Positions 53,422-55,155 of a DNA stretch of 55,155 nucleotides are shown here, in pieces. The number at the start of each line of letters is the position of its first letter. Within the stretch, counting starts at the first letter, position 1. Below the pieces are notes generated by a model. That model was not told where the DNA came from. It saw only the letters and a list, made by a program, of their open reading frames with translations, and ran no database searches. The translations under genes and the position numbers were made by a program. This stretch comes from Verrucomicrobiaceae bacterium (GTDB lineage: Bacteria; Verrucomicrobiota; Verrucomicrobiia; Verrucomicrobiales; DEV007), in the NCBI GenBank assembly GCA_024229495.1, contig JAAESJ010000001.1:1-55155 (forward strand), read 5' to 3'.

Positions 53422-54639
53422 ATGAAGATTGCCCTCGTGCATTACGCTTACCCTCCGGTCATCGGGGGCGTGGAGTTTGTCATGGAGCAGCAGGCGGCAC
53501 TGTTTGCGCGTCGCGGGCACACTGTGAGGATCATTGCCGGCCGGGCCGAGAGCACGGTGGATGGGGTCAGTGTGGATGAGTTACCTGAGCTTCTGCCAAC
53601 CCACCCGCGCACCGAGCAGTCACAGGCGGAGATTGCCGGCGATGGGCCGGCTCCGGCATACGAGGAACTGAAGAGCTTTCTTAAGGGCCGGCTTGAGGAA
53701 GCGTTACAGGATTGTCAGGTGGTTTTTGTGCATAACATGATGACCATGCACTTTAACCTTGCTGCCAGCATGGCGCTTGCCGAGCTGGCGGTGGAAGGGA
53801 CTGATTCCGCCCGGTTCGTGAACTGGGTGCATGACATAGCCGCCATTGATGAGAATTATGACTTGGGTGAATTGCTCAGGGGTGAACCGTGGAGCTTGCT
53901 TGCGAGTGCCCCGCAGTGTTTCAGGCATGCAGCGATATCAAAAAAGCGCCAGCAGGAGTACTGTGAGCTTACCGGGATTGATGCCGGGCAATGTCCTGTT
54001 GTTCCCAACGGGGTGCGCTACATCAGGCTGCTCAAGCTTACGGACCCGGTTCGAAAGCTGTGCCGGCAATATGGTGTCCTCTACCAGGACATCGTCATGC
54101 TGCAACCAACCCGCATTTTGCGCCGGAAAAACATTGAGTTCGGCATCCGGGTGTTGGCGGAGCTCAAGCGTGCAGGGCACAAGGTGGTTTACCTTGTTAC
54201 TGGGGCGCCCGATGCTCATAACCCGGCTGCCCGGGACTATGGCCGGGAACTCAGGGAATTGGCAGGTGATCTTGGGGTTGATAACGAGTTCCATTTCCTC
54301 AGCGAGACATTTGAGATTTCCGACGAGGACCTTGTCAGTATCTACAACGCGTCTGATCTGCTGTTCCTGCCAAGCCGGCAGGAGGGGTTTGGATTGCCTC
54401 TCCTTGAGGCCGGAGTTTTTCGCATCCCGGCATTTTGCGCACGCGTTGAACCGATGTGCTCGATCCTTGAGAACAACGTTAACCTGTTTGACCTTGCCGA
54501 GGAGCCTGCGGAGGTTGCCCGGCGTGTTGCCGTTACTCTGGGGGATGATCCCGGTTACCGTGCGCGCAAGGAGGTCATTAAAAATTACTCGTGGGAGCGG
54601 TTGTTTGATGAGCGCATTCAGCCGCACTTTCTCCAGTAA
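53422..54639 (+). CDS. Glycosyltransferase family 4
   Basis: Start ATG at 53422 gives MKIALVHYAYPPVIGGVE, the typical GT4 beginning; two earlier in-frame codons (53404, 53398) are possible. GT-B fold: FVHNMMTMHFN and NWVHDIAAIDENYD in the acceptor half, PVVPNGV linker, LQPTRILRRKNIEFGI and PSRQEGFGLPLLEAG in the donor half with the E-x7-E type glutamates. It probably adds a sugar to a lipid-linked or surface glycan. No other glycan gene is directly linked except, far away, the GT4-GT2 pair. Confidence 0.9.
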   Translation: MKIALVHYAYPPVIGGVEFVMEQQAALFARRGHTVRIIAGRAESTVDGVSVDELPELLPTHPRTEQSQAEIAGDGPAPAYEELKSFLKGRLEEALQDCQVVFVHNMMTMHFNLAASMALAELAVEGTDSARFVNWVHDIAAIDENYDLGELLRGEPWSLLASAPQCFRHAAISKKRQQEYCELTGIDAGQCPVVPNGVRYIRLLKLTDPVRKLCRQYGVLYQDIVMLQPTRILRRKNIEFGIRVLAELKRAGHKVVYLVTGAPDAHNPAARDYGRELRELAGDLGVDNEFHFLSETFEISDEDLVSIYNASDLLFLPSRQEGFGLPLLEAGVFRIPAFCARVEPMCSILENNVNLFDLAEEPAEVARRVAVTLGDDPGYRARKEVIKNYSWERLFDERIQPHFLQ

Positions 54640-54640
54640 G

Positions 54641-54659
54641 CGGCAATTTACTGTTGCCG
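54641..54659 (+). terminator. Hairpin after the GT4 gene
   Basis: Stem CGGCAA/TTGCCG with a 7-base loop, one base after the stop codon. No strong T-run follows. It is a weak terminator candidate. Confidence 0.3.
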
Positions 54660-54674
54660 GAGGAGGTTGGGATT

Positions 54675-54702
54675 TTGTTTTCAGCGGGTATTGGGCTATT
54701 AT
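54675..54702 (+). promoter_or_regulatory. Promoter candidate for a possibly leaderless DUF3616 mRNA
   Basis: TTGTTT (54675-54680) and TATTAT (54697-54702) with 16 bases between. The expected start site, about 7 bases after the -10 box, falls on the ATG at 54709, so the mRNA may have no leader. Confidence 0.4.
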
Positions 54703-54708
54703 AGGGAC

Positions 54709-55155
54709 ATGATTGGTTTCCTGGTTGCCTGCGTGATGATGTTGTCCGCGAGTTGCATTGCCTCAACGCATGAGGTGACTTTCAAGGGCGCTTGTGACGC
54801 TTCAGCTGCCGTGGCACTGGATGAGAAGACGTTCGTGGTTGCCGATGATGAGGACAATATCCTGCGGATTTATTCCCTGGATAAGCCGGGAATGCCGATC
54901 GCACAGTTTCCTCTCGACCGTTTCCTGAAAACCGACACGGACAAGCACCCGGAGGCTGACATTGAGGGCTGTACCCGGGTCGGGGACAGGATTTACTGGA
55001 TCACCTCGCATGGTCGCAGCAAGAAGGGCAAGTGGCGCCGTAGTCGTTACCTGTTTTTTGCAACCAAGGTCATCAAGGACGGAACATCTTACCGGATCGA
55101 GCCGGACGGGATTGCTTCTCGTGGGTTACTGGGCGCATTGCGGGCCATTCCCGGA
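54709..55155 (+). CDS. Secreted DUF3616 protein, 3' truncated by the window
   Basis: Begins with a signal peptide (MIGFLVACVMMLSASCIAS; the Cys may make it a lipoprotein). The visible 149 residues match the start of DUF3616: FKGACDASAAVALDEKTFVV, ADDEDNILRIYSLDKPG and DIEGCTRVGDRIYWITSHGR. This domain is a beta-propeller-like fold of unknown function in secreted proteins. The frame is open to the end of the window. Confidence 0.8.
   Translation, partial: MIGFLVACVMMLSASCIASTHEVTFKGACDASAAVALDEKTFVVADDEDNILRIYSLDKPGMPIAQFPLDRFLKTDTDKHPEADIEGCTRVGDRIYWITSHGRSKKGKWRRSRYLFFATKVIKDGTSYRIEPDGIASRGLLGALRAIPG

Noticed and set aside
1..55155. tRNA, rRNA, transposase, integrase or phage genes
   Set aside because: I looked for T-loop-like GGTTCGA patterns, DDE/recombinase motifs and terminal repeats and saw none I could support.

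Overview
The window looks like part of a chromosome from a member of the PVC group, most likely a Verrucomicrobiota bacterium (inferred). The evidence is protein content: a PSCyt1/DUF1549/DUF1553 protein followed by a DUF1501 protein, a 'Pirellula/Verrucomicrobium-type' membrane-bound dehydrogenase with haem-binding domain, a giant lamin-tail-domain/CotH surface protein with a C-terminus typical of Verrucomicrobia, a DUF6807 (PmoA-like) protein, a DUF3616 protein and an SHD1-domain protease. Clear Shine-Dalgarno sites are scarce, so many start choices are uncertain. I saw no rRNA, tRNA, CRISPR array, phage or insertion sequence.

Layout. 2-9389 (+): a two-domain alpha/beta hydrolase (5' end outside the window), a 1612-residue secreted fusion (deacetylase, FG-GAP, dehydrogenase, HEAT, cytochrome c, ligand-binding domain) and a glycoside-hydrolase-like/glycosyltransferase 2 membrane fusion. 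9405-14709 (-): housekeeping genes for a cysteine desulfurase, accD-folC, a ComF-like protein and a CPBP protease. 14748-15659 (+): a small unknown protein and a PduO-type cobalamin adenosyltransferase. 15668-16970 (-): an SHD1/aspartic protease and the collapsed remains of a zinc ABC transporter locus (znuA start joined to znuB end). 17108-19999 (+): FKBP isomerase, a beta-hydroxyacid dehydrogenase relative and YgfZ. 20026-30064 (-): three genes coupled by ATGA overlaps: the 2881-residue LTD/CotH protein, a secreted unknown and SixA.

30509-34790 (+): a DUF4139-like protein, a family 10 pectate lyase, a decayed Sel1-repeat gene and a secreted unknown. 34850-37824 (+): a GT4-GT2 pair. 37932-40852 (-): DUF6807 and an LptA/OstA-like protein carried on a very long proline/serine/lysine-rich stalk with six in-phase 33-bp repeats. 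41244-46765 (+): PSCyt/DUF1549/DUF1553, DUF1501 and TilS. 46778-50716 (-): a second two-domain hydrolase, a YdcF-like protein and a YhaM-like HD exoribonuclease. 50839-55155 (+): a 40-residue ORF overlapping a zinc-ribbon protein, uvrB, a GT4 enzyme and a truncated DUF3616 gene.

Taken together, the accessory genes point to a polysaccharide-degrading and glycan-building lifestyle (pectate lyase, esterase-like hydrolases, deacetylase, glycosyltransferases) with a large investment in secreted multi-domain proteins. The most unusual items are the LTD/CotH-unknown-SixA operon, the stalked LptA-like protein, the deacetylase-dehydrogenase-cytochrome fusion, the hydrolase-glycosyltransferase fusion and the zinc-transporter scar.
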